In this document: positions 40,536-49,217 of the stretch, in pieces
Numbering within the stretch: the first letter of the stretch is position 1
Layout of the letters: each line of letters begins with the position of its first letter
Origin: an uncultured Sphingomonas sp.
GTDB taxonomy: Bacteria; Pseudomonadota; Alphaproteobacteria; Sphingomonadales; Sphingomonadaceae
NCBI RefSeq assembly: GCF_913062585.1
Contig: NZ_CAJXWX010000009.1
Span: 61,019 to 125,018 of the forward strand
DNA length: 64,000 nucleotides
Direction of reading: 5' to 3'
Program-made: the position numbers and the translations under genes
The notes under the pieces: model-generated
What the model saw: only the letters and a program-made list of their open reading frames with translations
The model's database searches: none
Told to the model about the DNA's origin: nothing

Positions 40536-40622
40536 ATGGGGGAGGGAAGGCCACGGGCGATAGGCTCGGTGAGACACCCTACACTCCCCAAACCCCTCCT
40601 GTTTACGGCAGGGACTTAATCC

Positions 40623-40826
40623 TTCACGCGAAGCCGCCAAGAAGAATGGGTTTCGCGCGGAGGCGCGGAGAACGCAGAGGTGTCTCGCCCGGCGGCAGCC
40701 TCAATATTGCTTCCCCGGCCTATGATGAAAACGGGATGTCCGCCCGAAGCGATACCCCTCCGCGTTCTCCGCGCCTCCGCGCGAACAAAATCTTTTCTAC
40801 TTCGCGTCCTCGCGGCTTCGCGTGAA
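40623..40826. repeat. Family C long palindromic element
   Basis: The outer arms (40623-40637 and 40812-40826) are a perfect 15-base inverted repeat. The inner arms (40652-40675 and 40762-40785) are a perfect 24-base inverted repeat. The central 86 bases are unpaired by eye. A fragment recurs at 26441-26460. No protein is encoded. Confidence 0.75.
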
Positions 40827-40832
40827 CCAACA

Positions 40833-42374
40833 CTATAGTCCGACCCGCTTCGCCAGCCACCGCGCCGCCGCCTCGGGGCTTTCCTTCGCCGCGTCATCCC
40901 GATCGACCCGGTAATTCGCCTCGCGCATCGCCTCGACCGGAATGCGGTTCAGCATCGGCCGCAGCGCCTCCACGAACTTTGCATCCCCCGCCCGGTCCTT
41001 CGCCACCAGCAGTACCGCGTCATAACCGGGGATGGCCCGCTTCGGGTCGCCCAGCACCGTCAGCCGCTCCGCCGCGATCCGCCCGTCCGAGGAAAAGGCC
41101 GAGATCACATCCGCCCGCCCGCTCTCCAGCGCGCGGTACATGAAGGTCGGGCTATAGGGCGTCATGCTCGCGAAGCGTAAGCCATAGGCATCGCGCACCG
41201 CCGCCCATTCGGGCCGGTCGAGAAACTCCAGGTCGCTGCCCAGCTTCAGTCCCGGCGCGCGCCCTGCCAGATCGGCGAGCGAGCGCACGCCCAGCCGCTG
41301 CGCGAGCGGCGCCTTCATCGCAAAGGCATAGGCATTCTCGAACCCCAACGGCCCGAGCATCGCGACGTCGCGCGTCGCTGCCCAGTCCTTCAGCGCATCC
41401 AGCATCGCCGCGCGGGGCGGGGAGTCGTGCCGGTGCATCGCGGTCGTCCACAGCGTGCCCGCATAATCGACATAGACATCCACCCGGCCACCCGCTGTCG
41501 CCTCGAAGGCCACGGTCGAACCCAGCCCGTCGCGATAGCTGACATCGTAACCTGCATGCGTCAGCCGGTCGCCGATGAGGCGCGCGAGGATATATTGCTC
41601 GGAGAAGTTCTTCGCGCCGATCACCACCTGTTGGCGGGCCTGTCCGCCGCGCGGCCAGAGCGGCTGCGTCGCCAGCGCACATCCGAGCGCCAGTGCGATC
41701 AACCCGCCGATCCACAGCCCGCGTCGCCGCGTCGCCAGCCCGCGTTCGATCAGCCCGATCAGCGCATCGACCGTCAGCGCCAGCGCGGCGGCGGCGAAAC
41801 AGCCCGCCAGCACCAGCGCCCAGGCCTGGGTCTGGAGGCCGGCAAAGATCAGGTCGCCGAGCGAGGGCTGCCCCACGGTGGTCGACAGGGTGGCGGCCCC
41901 GATCGTCCACACCGCCGCGGTCCGTATCCCCGCCGCCAGCACCGGCGCGACCAGCGGGGCCTCGACCAGCCGCAGCTTTTGCCCCCGCGTCATGCCCACC
42001 GCATCGGCGGCCTGCAACACCGCCGGATCGAGGCCGAGCAGTCCCGTCACGCCGTTGCGCAGGATCGGCAGCAGCGCATAGAGCGTCAGCGCCAGAAGCG
42101 AGGGCAGGAAGCCCAGCGCGGGTATCCCACCGCCGACCAGCCCCGACAGGCTGAGCAGCACCGGAAAGAAAAGGGCGAGCAACGCCAGCGCCGGGATCGT
42201 CTGGACCAGGCTGGCAAAGCCCAGGGCCACGCGCGACAGCCCCGGCCGCCGCGCACAGGCAAAGGCCAGCGGCACGGCGATCAGGATGCCGAGCGCGAGC
42301 GCCGCCATACTGACCAGCACATGCTGGGCGAGCAGCGGCGGTACGCGGGCAAGGGCGTCGAGGAATGCGCTCAC
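40833..42374 (-). CDS. Osmoprotectant ABC transporter, fused permease and substrate-binding protein
   Basis: The 513-residue protein joins two modules. Residues about 1-215 form an OpuCB-type permease with the EAA-like loop (LQAADAVGMTRGQKLRLVEAPL). Residues about 235-513 form an OpuCC-type glycine betaine/choline-binding domain (VVIGAKNFSEQYILARLIGD, then DVYVDYAGTLWT and ADVISAFSSDGRI). The fusion keeps the binding domain tethered on the periplasmic side. The start overlaps the end of the ATPase gene by 4 bases. It probably imports betaine, choline or a related quaternary amine for osmoprotection. Confidence 0.9.
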   Translation of the reverse strand: MSAFLDALARVPPLLAQHVLVSMAALALGILIAVPLAFACARRPGLSRVALGFASLVQTIPALALLALFFPVLLSLSGLVGGGIPALGFLPSLLALTLYALLPILRNGVTGLLGLDPAVLQAADAVGMTRGQKLRLVEAPLVAPVLAAGIRTAAVWTIGAATLSTTVGQPSLGDLIFAGLQTQAWALVLAGCFAAAALALTVDALIGLIERGLATRRRGLWIGGLIALALGCALATQPLWPRGGQARQQVVIGAKNFSEQYILARLIGDRLTHAGYDVSYRDGLGSTVAFEATAGGRVDVYVDYAGTLWTTAMHRHDSPPRAAMLDALKDWAATRDVAMLGPLGFENAYAFAMKAPLAQRLGVRSLADLAGRAPGLKLGSDLEFLDRPEWAAVRDAYGLRFASMTPYSPTFMYRALESGRADVISAFSSDGRIAAERLTVLGDPKRAIPGYDAVLLVAKDRAGDAKFVEALRPMLNRIPVEAMREANYRVDRDDAAKESPEAAARWLAKRVGL

Positions 42375-43114
42375 CGGGCGAGCGCCGCCAGCCGCTCGGC
42401 CTGATGCCGGGGCACCGCCATCAGCGCCTGCGCCGCCTCGCCACCCTGCCCGGCGACCAGTTGCGCCGGTGTCGCGTCGGCGACGATCCTGCCCTTTTCC
42501 ATGACCAGCACGCGCGAGGCGGTCAGCAGCGCCTCGGCCATGTCATGGGTGACGAGCAGGGTGGTCAGTCCCAGCCGCTGGTGCAGCTCGACCAGCCGCC
42601 CCGCCACCGCGTCGCGGGTGACGGGATCGAGTGCCCCCAGTGCTTCGTCGAGCAGCAGGATCGGCGGCTCGGTGGCGAGCGCGCGGGCGATCGCCACCCG
42701 CTGGCGCTGGCCGCCCGACAGCGCATCGGGCATCCGCTCCGCCACGTCGCGCGGCAGGTCGACCAGATCGAGCAGTTCGCCGACCCGGTTGCCCATCGCG
42801 CGCCCGGCGATGCGCAGGCCGATCGCGATATTCGCCGCGACCGTCATGTGCGGGAACAGGCCATGCTGTTGAAAGACATAGCCGATCCGCCGCCGCAATG
42901 CCGGCGCCGCCTCCGCGCCGACGTCGCGCCCGTCGATGCGGACATGGCCTTCGTCCGGGTCTTCCAACCGGTTGATCATCCGCAGCAGGGTCGACTTGCC
43001 CGATCCCGACGCGCCGACCATCGCGACGAAGGCGTGTCGTTCGATGCTTAGCGAAACCTGATCGACGGCCGCCACCGCGCCGTAGCGGCGGCTGACGCCG
43101 TCAAGGATAATCAT
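42371..43114 (-). CDS. Osmoprotectant ABC transporter ATP-binding protein
   Basis: The 247-residue ATPase starts at MIILDGVSRRYG. Walker A is GASGSGKST, the Q-loop is in YVFQQHGLFPHM, the signature is LSGGQRQRVAIARAL, Walker B is ILLLDEALGALD, and the switch His is in VTHDMAEA. The order matches OpuCA/ProV-like proteins without the C-terminal CBS domains. It powers the fused permease encoded immediately downstream (4-base overlap). It is divergent from glpX, with 153 bases between starts. Confidence 0.92.
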   Translation of the reverse strand: MIILDGVSRRYGAVAAVDQVSLSIERHAFVAMVGASGSGKSTLLRMINRLEDPDEGHVRIDGRDVGAEAAPALRRRIGYVFQQHGLFPHMTVAANIAIGLRIAGRAMGNRVGELLDLVDLPRDVAERMPDALSGGQRQRVAIARALATEPPILLLDEALGALDPVTRDAVAGRLVELHQRLGLTTLLVTHDMAEALLTASRVLVMEKGRIVADATPAQLVAGQGGEAAQALMAVPRHQAERLAALAR

Positions 43115-43267
43115 GGGGTCTGTCGGATCCACGCGGGCCTTAACGCGGGATGGGCGCATTCCGCCTCAACCCGTCATGATTCGGGGCTATGCCTTCCCGA
43201 CGCCAGGCGATAAGGCGCGTAAAACATGTTCAACAAGCGGCCGCCAAAAGGCCGTCAGGAGAGTAAG

Positions 43268-44230
43268 ATGACCCAGACCGCCAGCCAGGTTCTCGACCGT
43301 GTCCTCGTTCTCGAAATGGTGCGCGTGACCGAGGCGGCGGCGATCGCGGCCTCGACCCTGGTCGGGCGCGGCGACGAGAAGGCGGCGGATGCCGCAGCGG
43401 TCGAGGCGATGCGTGCCGCGCTCAACGAGCTCGACATGGACGGCACCGTTGTCATCGGCGAGGGCGAGCGTGACGAGGCACCGATGCTGTTCATCGGTGA
43501 GAAGGTCGGCACCGGCAACGGCCCCGAAATCGACATTGCGCTCGATCCGCTGGAGGGCACGACCATCTGTGCCAAGGCGGGGCCGAACAGCCTGGCCGTG
43601 CTGGCGATCGCCGAGAAGGGGCATCTGCTCAATGCGCCGGACGTCTATATGGAAAAGATCGCGGTCGGCCCCGGCTATCCGGCGGGCGCCATCGACCTGG
43701 ACCGCAGCCCTAGCGACAATATCCGCGCCATTGCTGAGGCCAAGGGGGTGAAGCCGGGCGACATCACCGTCTGCGTCCTCGACCGGCCGCGTCACGAGGG
43801 GCTGATCGCCGAATTGCGCTCGCTCGGCTGTGGCGTGGTGCTGATCGGCGACGGTGACGTGGCGGGCGTGATTGCGACGACCGATCCGGAGACGACGATC
43901 GACGTCTATATGGGCTCTGGCGGTGCGCCGGAGGGCGTGCTGGCCTGCGCCGCGCTGCGTTGCGTCGGCGGGCAGTTCAAGGGCCGCCTGCTGTTCCGCA
44001 ACGACGCCGAGCGCGCGCGGGCGTATAAATGGGGCGTGACCGACCTCGACAAGCAATATGACCTGACCGAGCTGGCGCAGGGCGACTGTATCTTCGCGGC
44101 GACCGGCGTGACCGACGGTTCGCTGCTGGCGGGGGTGAAGCGTCATGCGAAGGTGATGACGACCGATAGCGTGGTGATGCGCGCTTCGTCGGGAACGGTA
44201 CGCTGGGTGAAGGGGCAGCATCGGTTGTGA
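43268..44230 (+). CDS. glpX: Fructose-1,6-bisphosphatase class II
   Basis: The 320-residue enzyme hydrolyses fructose-1,6-bisphosphate in gluconeogenesis. Family motifs are GRGDEKAADAAAVEAMR, the metal-binding GEGERDEAPMLFIGE and the DPLEGTTICAKA segment, with GSGGAPEGVLAC near the C-terminus. The start at MTQTASQVLD has CAGGAGAG 7-14 bases upstream; the frame is open 14 codons further. In many alphaproteobacteria glpX adjoins hom or recJ, but here the next gene is an unrelated membrane protease. Confidence 0.95.
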   Translation: MTQTASQVLDRVLVLEMVRVTEAAAIAASTLVGRGDEKAADAAAVEAMRAALNELDMDGTVVIGEGERDEAPMLFIGEKVGTGNGPEIDIALDPLEGTTICAKAGPNSLAVLAIAEKGHLLNAPDVYMEKIAVGPGYPAGAIDLDRSPSDNIRAIAEAKGVKPGDITVCVLDRPRHEGLIAELRSLGCGVVLIGDGDVAGVIATTDPETTIDVYMGSGGAPEGVLACAALRCVGGQFKGRLLFRNDAERARAYKWGVTDLDKQYDLTELAQGDCIFAATGVTDGSLLAGVKRHAKVMTTDSVVMRASSGTVRWVKGQHRL

Positions 44231-44270
44231 TGGGACGGCGGGATGGTCATTCCCGAAACATCACGAAACC

Positions 44271-44366
44271 GCCGTTCAGCCTGAGCGAAGTCGAAGGCCA
44301 AGCGGCAGGCGTCGCCAGGCCGCGAATGCCGGGCGTGCGCTTCGACTTCGCTCAGCGCGAACGGGC
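44271..44366. repeat. Family A inverted repeat, second copy
   Basis: The arms near 44271-44296 and 44340-44365 carry the exact 16-base core CTGAGCGAAGTCGAAG (44281-44296) and its complement (44340-44355). It matches the element at 24165-24244. It lies between glpX and the CPBP gene, which run in the same direction, and can terminate glpX. Confidence 0.75.
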
Positions 44367-44398
44367 GGGAGAGAGAGAGGGGATGCGGTGATGGGGGG

Positions 44399-45130
44399 AT
44401 GTCCCTGATGGCTTCCCCTCTAGCCGCCCTCCTTCTGCTCGCCGCGCTGGTGGGAGTCTGGTGGTTCCAGAAGGGCGACCTGGCCGGATATCGGCGTTTC
44501 AAGACGTTGGATGACGGCCATTCGCGGCGGATGCGGTTCCGCTTGTGGCTGGTACGCGCGGCGTTGGTCTTTGCGTTGCCGGTGGTGGTCGGGCTGGCGC
44601 TGCTCGGGCGCTTCGGGGAGCTGGCGGCGATGCCGGGCGAGTTCGCCGCGCTGGCGGGCGCGATGCCGCCGATCTTCCGCGATGCCAAGGCGATGGTGCC
44701 GATGCTGGTCGGCGGCGCGGTGGGCGGCCTGATCGCGGGCGCGCTGCTGGCGCGGATGCGCGGGCGGCGGACGCTGGGCGATGTTTCGGCGCTGCTGCCC
44801 CGCAACCGGCGCGAGCTGAAATATACTGCGACGCTCAGCATCATGGCGGGGGTGAGCGAGGAGGCGTTTTTTCGCCTGTATCTGCCGCTGCTGGTCGCGG
44901 TCGTCACCGGGCAGGCATGGATCGGCTTTGCCGCCTCGCTGATCCTGTTCGGGGCGATGCATCGTTATCAGGGCTGGGCGGGGACCCTCGCCACCACCGC
45001 GCTGGGGGCGGTGATGACCGGGCTATACCTGATGACCGGCGCGTTATGGGTGGCGATGCTGGTCCACACGTTGGTCGACCTGAACGGGCTGGTCGTGACG
45101 CCGCTGATGCGTGGGGTGGGGCGAGCCTGA
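44399..45130 (+). CDS. CPBP family intramembrane glutamic endopeptidase
   Basis: The 243-residue protein has about seven hydrophobic segments. The CPBP (CaaX protease and bacteriocin-processing, Rce1-like) motifs are present: VSEEAFFRLYLP with the Glu pair and Arg, FGAMHRYQGW with the catalytic His, and MLVHTLVDLN with the last His. The family cleaves membrane-bound substrates; the target is unknown here. The start is the ATG at 44399, directly behind a G-rich stretch; 44408 is an alternative. Confidence 0.9.
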   Translation: MSLMASPLAALLLLAALVGVWWFQKGDLAGYRRFKTLDDGHSRRMRFRLWLVRAALVFALPVVVGLALLGRFGELAAMPGEFAALAGAMPPIFRDAKAMVPMLVGGAVGGLIAGALLARMRGRRTLGDVSALLPRNRRELKYTATLSIMAGVSEEAFFRLYLPLLVAVVTGQAWIGFAASLILFGAMHRYQGWAGTLATTALGAVMTGLYLMTGALWVAMLVHTLVDLNGLVVTPLMRGVGRA

Positions 45131-45250
45131 ATTTTCCTCCCCTGTAAGGGGAGGGGGACCAGCGAAGCTGGTGGAGGGGTGTCGCCCTATCGAGAACGGG
45201 ACACCCCTCCGTCAGGCTTCGCCTGCCACCTCCCCTTGCAGGGGAGGAAT
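45131..45250. repeat. Family B palindromic repeat between convergent genes
   Basis: It contains CCTCCCCTGTAAGGGGAGG, AGCGAAGCTGGTGGAGGGGTGTC paired across a short spacer with GACACCCCTCC-like sequence, AGGCTTCGCCT and CCTCCCCTTGCAGGGGAGG. The order of hairpins matches that at 18345-18434. Confidence 0.7.
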
Positions 45251-45254
45251 GCGT

Positions 45255-46016
45255 TTAGTTCTTCAGCCGCCAGCCGGTGCGGAAGATCCAGCCGATCCAG
45301 GCCAGGCAGGCCAGCAGGAACAGCCCTGTCACCCCCAGGCTGACCCCCGGCGTCACGTCCGAGGTGCCGAAGAAGGTCCAGCGAAAGCCGTTGATGAGGT
45401 ACACGACCGGGTTGAACAGCGTCACCGTCCTCCACGGTTCGGGCAGGATCTTCACCGAGTAAAAGGCCCCGCCCAGAAAGGTGAGGGGGGTAACGATCAG
45501 CAGCGGGATGACCTGCAGCTGCTCGAACCCGCGCGCCCAGATGCCGATGGCGAAGCCGAACAGCGAGAAGGTCACCGCGACCAGCAACAGGTAGAAGAGC
45601 ATCGCCACCGGGTGCAGGATGCTGAGATCCACGAAAAGATAGGCGGTGGCGAGGATGACGAGGCCGATCACCATCGACTTGCTGGCCGCCGCCCCGACAT
45701 AGCCCAGCACCGTTTCGATCGGCGACAGCGGTGCGGACAGGATTTCGTACATGGTGCCGGTGAATTTGGGCATGTAGATGCCCAGGCTGGCGTTCAGGAT
45801 GCTTTCCGAAAAGATCGACAGCAGCATCAGCCCCGGCACGATGAACGCACCGTACGGCACGCCCGAAACCTGGTTCATCGCCGATCCGATCGCGGTACCG
45901 AACACCACGAAATACAGCGTCGTGGTGATGACCGGCACCATCAGGCTGGTCCACACCGTCCGCCGGAACCGCGCCATTTCGAAGCGATAGATCGCCCAGA
46001 TGCCATGCAGGTTCAT
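45255..46016 (-). CDS. ABC-2 type transporter permease
   Basis: The 253-residue membrane protein has six hydrophobic segments and the ABC-2 features [51 protein letters not shown] and [22 protein letters not shown]. It resembles YadH-type exporters. It overlaps the ATPase gene by 4 bases (ATGA) and forms an exporter with it. The substrate is unknown; lipid, polysaccharide or drug export are all seen in the family. Confidence 0.92.
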   Translation of the reverse strand: MNLHGIWAIYRFEMARFRRTVWTSLMVPVITTTLYFVVFGTAIGSAMNQVSGVPYGAFIVPGLMLLSIFSESILNASLGIYMPKFTGTMYEILSAPLSPIETVLGYVGAAASKSMVIGLVILATAYLFVDLSILHPVAMLFYLLLVAVTFSLFGFAIGIWARGFEQLQVIPLLIVTPLTFLGGAFYSVKILPEPWRTVTLFNPVVYLINGFRWTFFGTSDVTPGVSLGVTGLFLLACLAWIGWIFRTGWRLKN

Positions 46017-46945
46017 GCGCGCGTCCCCTCGACCAGATCGACGAAGATATCCTCTAGCGAGGATTTATAGGTTTCCAGATCGACGAACCCGATACCGCTG
46101 TCGCCCAGCTTGCGCAGCAGCGAGGGGATGCCGGTATGCTCGGCGCGGGCATCGAAGATATAGCGAAGCCGCTTGCCCTCATCCTCCAGCGTCAATTGCC
46201 ATTCGGCCAGTTCCGGCGGGATCGCGGCCATCGGCTCGGCCAGCGTCAGCACCATTTCGCGCTTGCCGAGCTTCTTCATCATCTCGGCCTTTTCCTCCAC
46301 CAAAAGCAGCCGGCCCTTGGCGATCACGCCCACCCGGTCGGCCATTTCCTCGGCCTCCTCGATATAATGGGTGGTCAGGATGATGGTGACGCCGCGTTCC
46401 CGCAGGCGGTGGACCAGCTGCCACATGTCGCGGCGCAGCTCGACATCGACGCCCGCCGTCGGCTCGTCGAGGAAGAGAAGGTCGGGTTCGTGGGACAGCG
46501 CCTTGGCGATCAGCACGCGGCGCTTCATGCCGCCCGACAGCTCCATCAGCTTGGCGTGGCGCTTGTCCCAGAGCGACAGGTCGCGCAGCACCTGTTCGAT
46601 ATAGGCCGGATTGGGCGCGCGGCCGAACAGGCCCCGGCTGAAATTGACCGTGTCGATGACCCGCTCGAACATGTCGACCGACAGTTCCTGCGGCACCAAC
46701 CCGATCTTGCGCCGCGCGGTCTTATAGTCGCGAAGCGCGTCATGGCCGTCGACGCGGATGCTCCCCGCCGAAGGGGTGACGATCCCGCAGACGATCGAAA
46801 TCAGCGTCGTCTTGCCCGCGCCATTGGGCCCGAGCAGCGCAAAGATTTCGCCGCGCCGGATGCTCAGATCGACCGGCTGGAGGGCGGTGACGTCGCCCTT
46901 ATAGGTCTTGGTCACGCCCTCGACGGACAGGATCGGGTCGGTCAT
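46013..46945 (-). CDS. ABC transporter ATP-binding protein (YadG-like)
   Basis: The 310-residue ATPase has Walker [10 protein letters not shown], the signature [16 protein letters not shown], Walker [13 protein letters not shown] and [15 protein letters not shown] (switch His). A C-terminal extension of about 80 residues follows. It energises the ABC-2 permease downstream. It begins 33 bases after the DsbA-like gene on the same strand, which makes a four-gene operon with the M48 protease gene. Confidence 0.93.
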   Translation of the reverse strand: MTDPILSVEGVTKTYKGDVTALQPVDLSIRRGEIFALLGPNGAGKTTLISIVCGIVTPSAGSIRVDGHDALRDYKTARRKIGLVPQELSVDMFERVIDTVNFSRGLFGRAPNPAYIEQVLRDLSLWDKRHAKLMELSGGMKRRVLIAKALSHEPDLLFLDEPTAGVDVELRRDMWQLVHRLRERGVTIILTTHYIEEAEEMADRVGVIAKGRLLLVEEKAEMMKKLGKREMVLTLAEPMAAIPPELAEWQLTLEDEGKRLRYIFDARAEHTGIPSLLRKLGDSGIGFVDLETYKSSLEDIFVDLVEGTRA

Positions 46946-46978
46946 GCGGCAGTTCCCCGTTGCAGGACTGCCGCTTTA

Positions 46979-47686
46979 TCAACCGTTTCGCGCGGCGGCG
47001 ATGGCCTTTTGCAATTCCTCGATCGGCAGGGCGCCGGACAGGACGCGGTTGCCGACGATCCAGCTGGGCGTGCCGGTCAGGCCCAGCCGCCCGGCGGCCT
47101 CCAGATTGCGGGCGATCTCCGCATCCGCCTGGGGCTGGAAGGCGGCCATCTTGCTCATGTCGACGCCCGTCTTGGCGGCGGCGGCGGCGATGGTCGCGTC
47201 GCTGACCGGGCCACCGGCATAGAGCGCGTCGTGAAAGGCGGCGAACCTGCCCTGCGCCGCGGCGAGCAGGCTGGCCCGCGCCGCCGCACGGCTGGACGGC
47301 GCCAGGATCGGCAGCTCGCGATAGACGATCCGCAGCTTGGGATCGGCCTGTGTCAACTGCTTCAGCAGTGGCAGGCTGGCGCGGCAATAGCCGCAATTAT
47401 AGTCGTAGAATTCGACCAGCGTCACGTCGCCCTGGGGGTTGCCGGTATAGGCGCTGCCGAACGGCTTGGTCAGGTTGCCGCCGGTCGCCGCCACCGCCTT
47501 GCCCTGTTCGCGATCCTGCAGCCGCTGCATCGCCTCAGGGATGACCTCGGGATGGTCGAGCAGATAGGCGCGGACGCTGTCGCCCGATGCGGCATGGGGC
47601 GCGACCATGGGCGCCAGCGCCAAGGCGGCGCCGCCGCCGACCAGACCGCCCAAGACCGCCACGGCGGCCAATGTCTTCAGCCCCAT
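46979..47686 (-). CDS. DsbA-family thiol oxidoreductase
   Basis: The 235-residue exported protein has an N-terminal membrane anchor or signal (residues about 5-30) and a thioredoxin-like domain with the active site C98-G-Y-C101 (EFYDYNCGYC) and the cis-Pro loop TGTPSWIVG. It is similar to BdbD/ScsC-type oxidases or isomerases rather than to classical DsbA with CPHC. It acts in the periplasm on disulfides. Its start overlaps the stop of the M48 gene by ATGA-type coupling. Confidence 0.92.
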   Translation of the reverse strand: MGLKTLAAVAVLGGLVGGGAALALAPMVAPHAASGDSVRAYLLDHPEVIPEAMQRLQDREQGKAVAATGGNLTKPFGSAYTGNPQGDVTLVEFYDYNCGYCRASLPLLKQLTQADPKLRIVYRELPILAPSSRAAARASLLAAAQGRFAAFHDALYAGGPVSDATIAAAAAKTGVDMSKMAAFQPQADAEIARNLEAAGRLGLTGTPSWIVGNRVLSGALPIEELQKAIAAARNG

Positions 47687-49032
47687 CAGCGGCGCTTCTT
47701 CTTGGTGCTGGCGGCGGCGTCGGCAGAGGTCATGGCGATATCCTGCGCCCGAATCCATTCGGACGTATTGGGGGTGAGATTGGCCATCGCATAGCGTGCG
47801 CTCTGGATGGCGGTGCGGTTGTCGCCCATCATGCTGGCCCGCTCGGCAGTGGCCAGCGCGGCGCGCGGCGTGTCGCCCAGCTCCTCATAGGCGGTGCCGA
47901 GCTGGACCCAGGCGAAGGGATTGTCCTCATCGCGCTGCACCGCGACCTTCAGGACCTTCACCGCCTCGGGCAGGTTGCGCTTGTCCTCGGTCGCGATCAG
48001 CGCATGGCCGAAGGTCGTGGCGATCAGCGCATTCTGCCCCGATCCCATGGTCGCGGCGCGCAGGGGCGCCAGCGCGTCCTGCGGCCGGCCCGATTCCAGC
48101 AGGATCTGGCCCTGGATCTCCTCGAAATAGGGGTCCTTGGGATCCTTGGCGATCAGGGCATTGGCCTCCGCCTCGGCCTTCTCGGGATAGGCGGCCTTGT
48201 GATAGGCATAGGCGCGGGCATAATGCGCATAGACGCTCTGGTCGCTGTCCGGGAATTTCTGCAGCGTCGTCTCGGGCGGCGAGACATAGCCGAACAGCTT
48301 GGCCTTCACCCGCAGGAACCGTTCCTGCAGGGCCGGGTCGACCGGCTTGTTCCAGGCGGGTGAGCCCTGAAGATCGGCGGTCAGCGACTGGATACGCACG
48401 GACGACAGCGGGTGGGTCTGCGCGAACGGATTGATGTTGGTATAGCCGTAGCGATATTGCTGGTTCTGCAGCTTCTTGAAGAAGCTCAGCATCCCCTTGC
48501 CGGTGACGCCCGCCGTCGTCAGATAGCGCGCGCCCGCCGCGTCGGCGGCCGATTCCTGGTTGCGGCTGAAGGCGAGGACGTTGTTCATCGCCGCCTGCTG
48601 GCCCGCCGCCATCACGCCCATGCCCGCGGCACCGCCGCCCATCGCGACCGCCGCCAGGCCCAGGACCATGGACAGCAGCTGCATCTTCATGGCGGGCTTC
48701 ATCGCCTGTTCGCTCAGGATCACATGGCCGTCGGCGATGTGGCCGAGTTCGTGCGCGACGACGCCCTGCACCTCGTTCACATTGTCCGCCGCCTGGATCA
48801 GCCCCGAATGGACATAGACGATCTGCCCGCCCGCCACGAAGGCGTTGATCGAATCGTCGTTGATCAGGACGATCTTCACGTCGCGCGGGGAGAGCCCGGC
48901 CGCCTTGATCATCGGCGCGGCCATGTCGGCGAACAGCGATTCGGTTTCCGCGTCGCGCAGGATCGATTGCGCGGCGGCCGGCTGCGCCCAGAGCAGGGCG
49001 GTGGCGGCGAAGGCGGCGATCAGACGCTTCAT
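47686..49032 (-). CDS. M48 family metalloprotease with TPRs (BepA-like)
   Basis: The 448-residue exported protein starts at MKRLIAAFAATALLWAQPAA (signal, cleaved near AAAQS). The zinc motif HELGH covers H94-H98, with the third ligand probably the Glu in QESAADAAGARYL. A TPR region fills the C-terminal half (for example YPEKAEAEANALIAKDPKD). The layout matches BepA/YfgC, an outer-membrane quality-control protease that also helps LptD assembly and disulfide rearrangement. Coupling to a DsbA-like gene fits such a role. The protein ends in a basic KKKRR tail. Confidence 0.93.
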   Translation of the reverse strand: MKRLIAAFAATALLWAQPAAAQSILRDAETESLFADMAAPMIKAAGLSPRDVKIVLINDDSINAFVAGGQIVYVHSGLIQAADNVNEVQGVVAHELGHIADGHVILSEQAMKPAMKMQLLSMVLGLAAVAMGGGAAGMGVMAAGQQAAMNNVLAFSRNQESAADAAGARYLTTAGVTGKGMLSFFKKLQNQQYRYGYTNINPFAQTHPLSSVRIQSLTADLQGSPAWNKPVDPALQERFLRVKAKLFGYVSPPETTLQKFPDSDQSVYAHYARAYAYHKAAYPEKAEAEANALIAKDPKDPYFEEIQGQILLESGRPQDALAPLRAATMGSGQNALIATTFGHALIATEDKRNLPEAVKVLKVAVQRDEDNPFAWVQLGTAYEELGDTPRAALATAERASMMGDNRTAIQSARYAMANLTPNTSEWIRAQDIAMTSADAAASTKKKRR

Positions 49033-49217
49033 GCTTCCTCTATCGACGGGTCGGCGGCGGGACACAACCGGCTTTGCGTTTCATGACGCAAGGGGGCGGC
49101 TGTGGCACGCGGTGGCTGAACGCCGGACGAACGAGGGAGATGCATGAGGGCGTGACGAGCGACCGGGCGATTGCCGCCTTTCCAGGCGGCCCCGCCACGG
49201 TCGCCCGGCGCCAAGGC

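Larger units (their letters stand above)
40382..40832. other. 451-base gene-free interval packed with repeats
   Basis: This convergent gap holds two family B hairpins (40444-40465 and 40514-40535), two copies of a CTCGGTGAGAC word (40413 and 40565) each followed by a C-rich tract, and the long family C palindrome (40623-40826). I see no gene in it. Confidence 0.7.
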
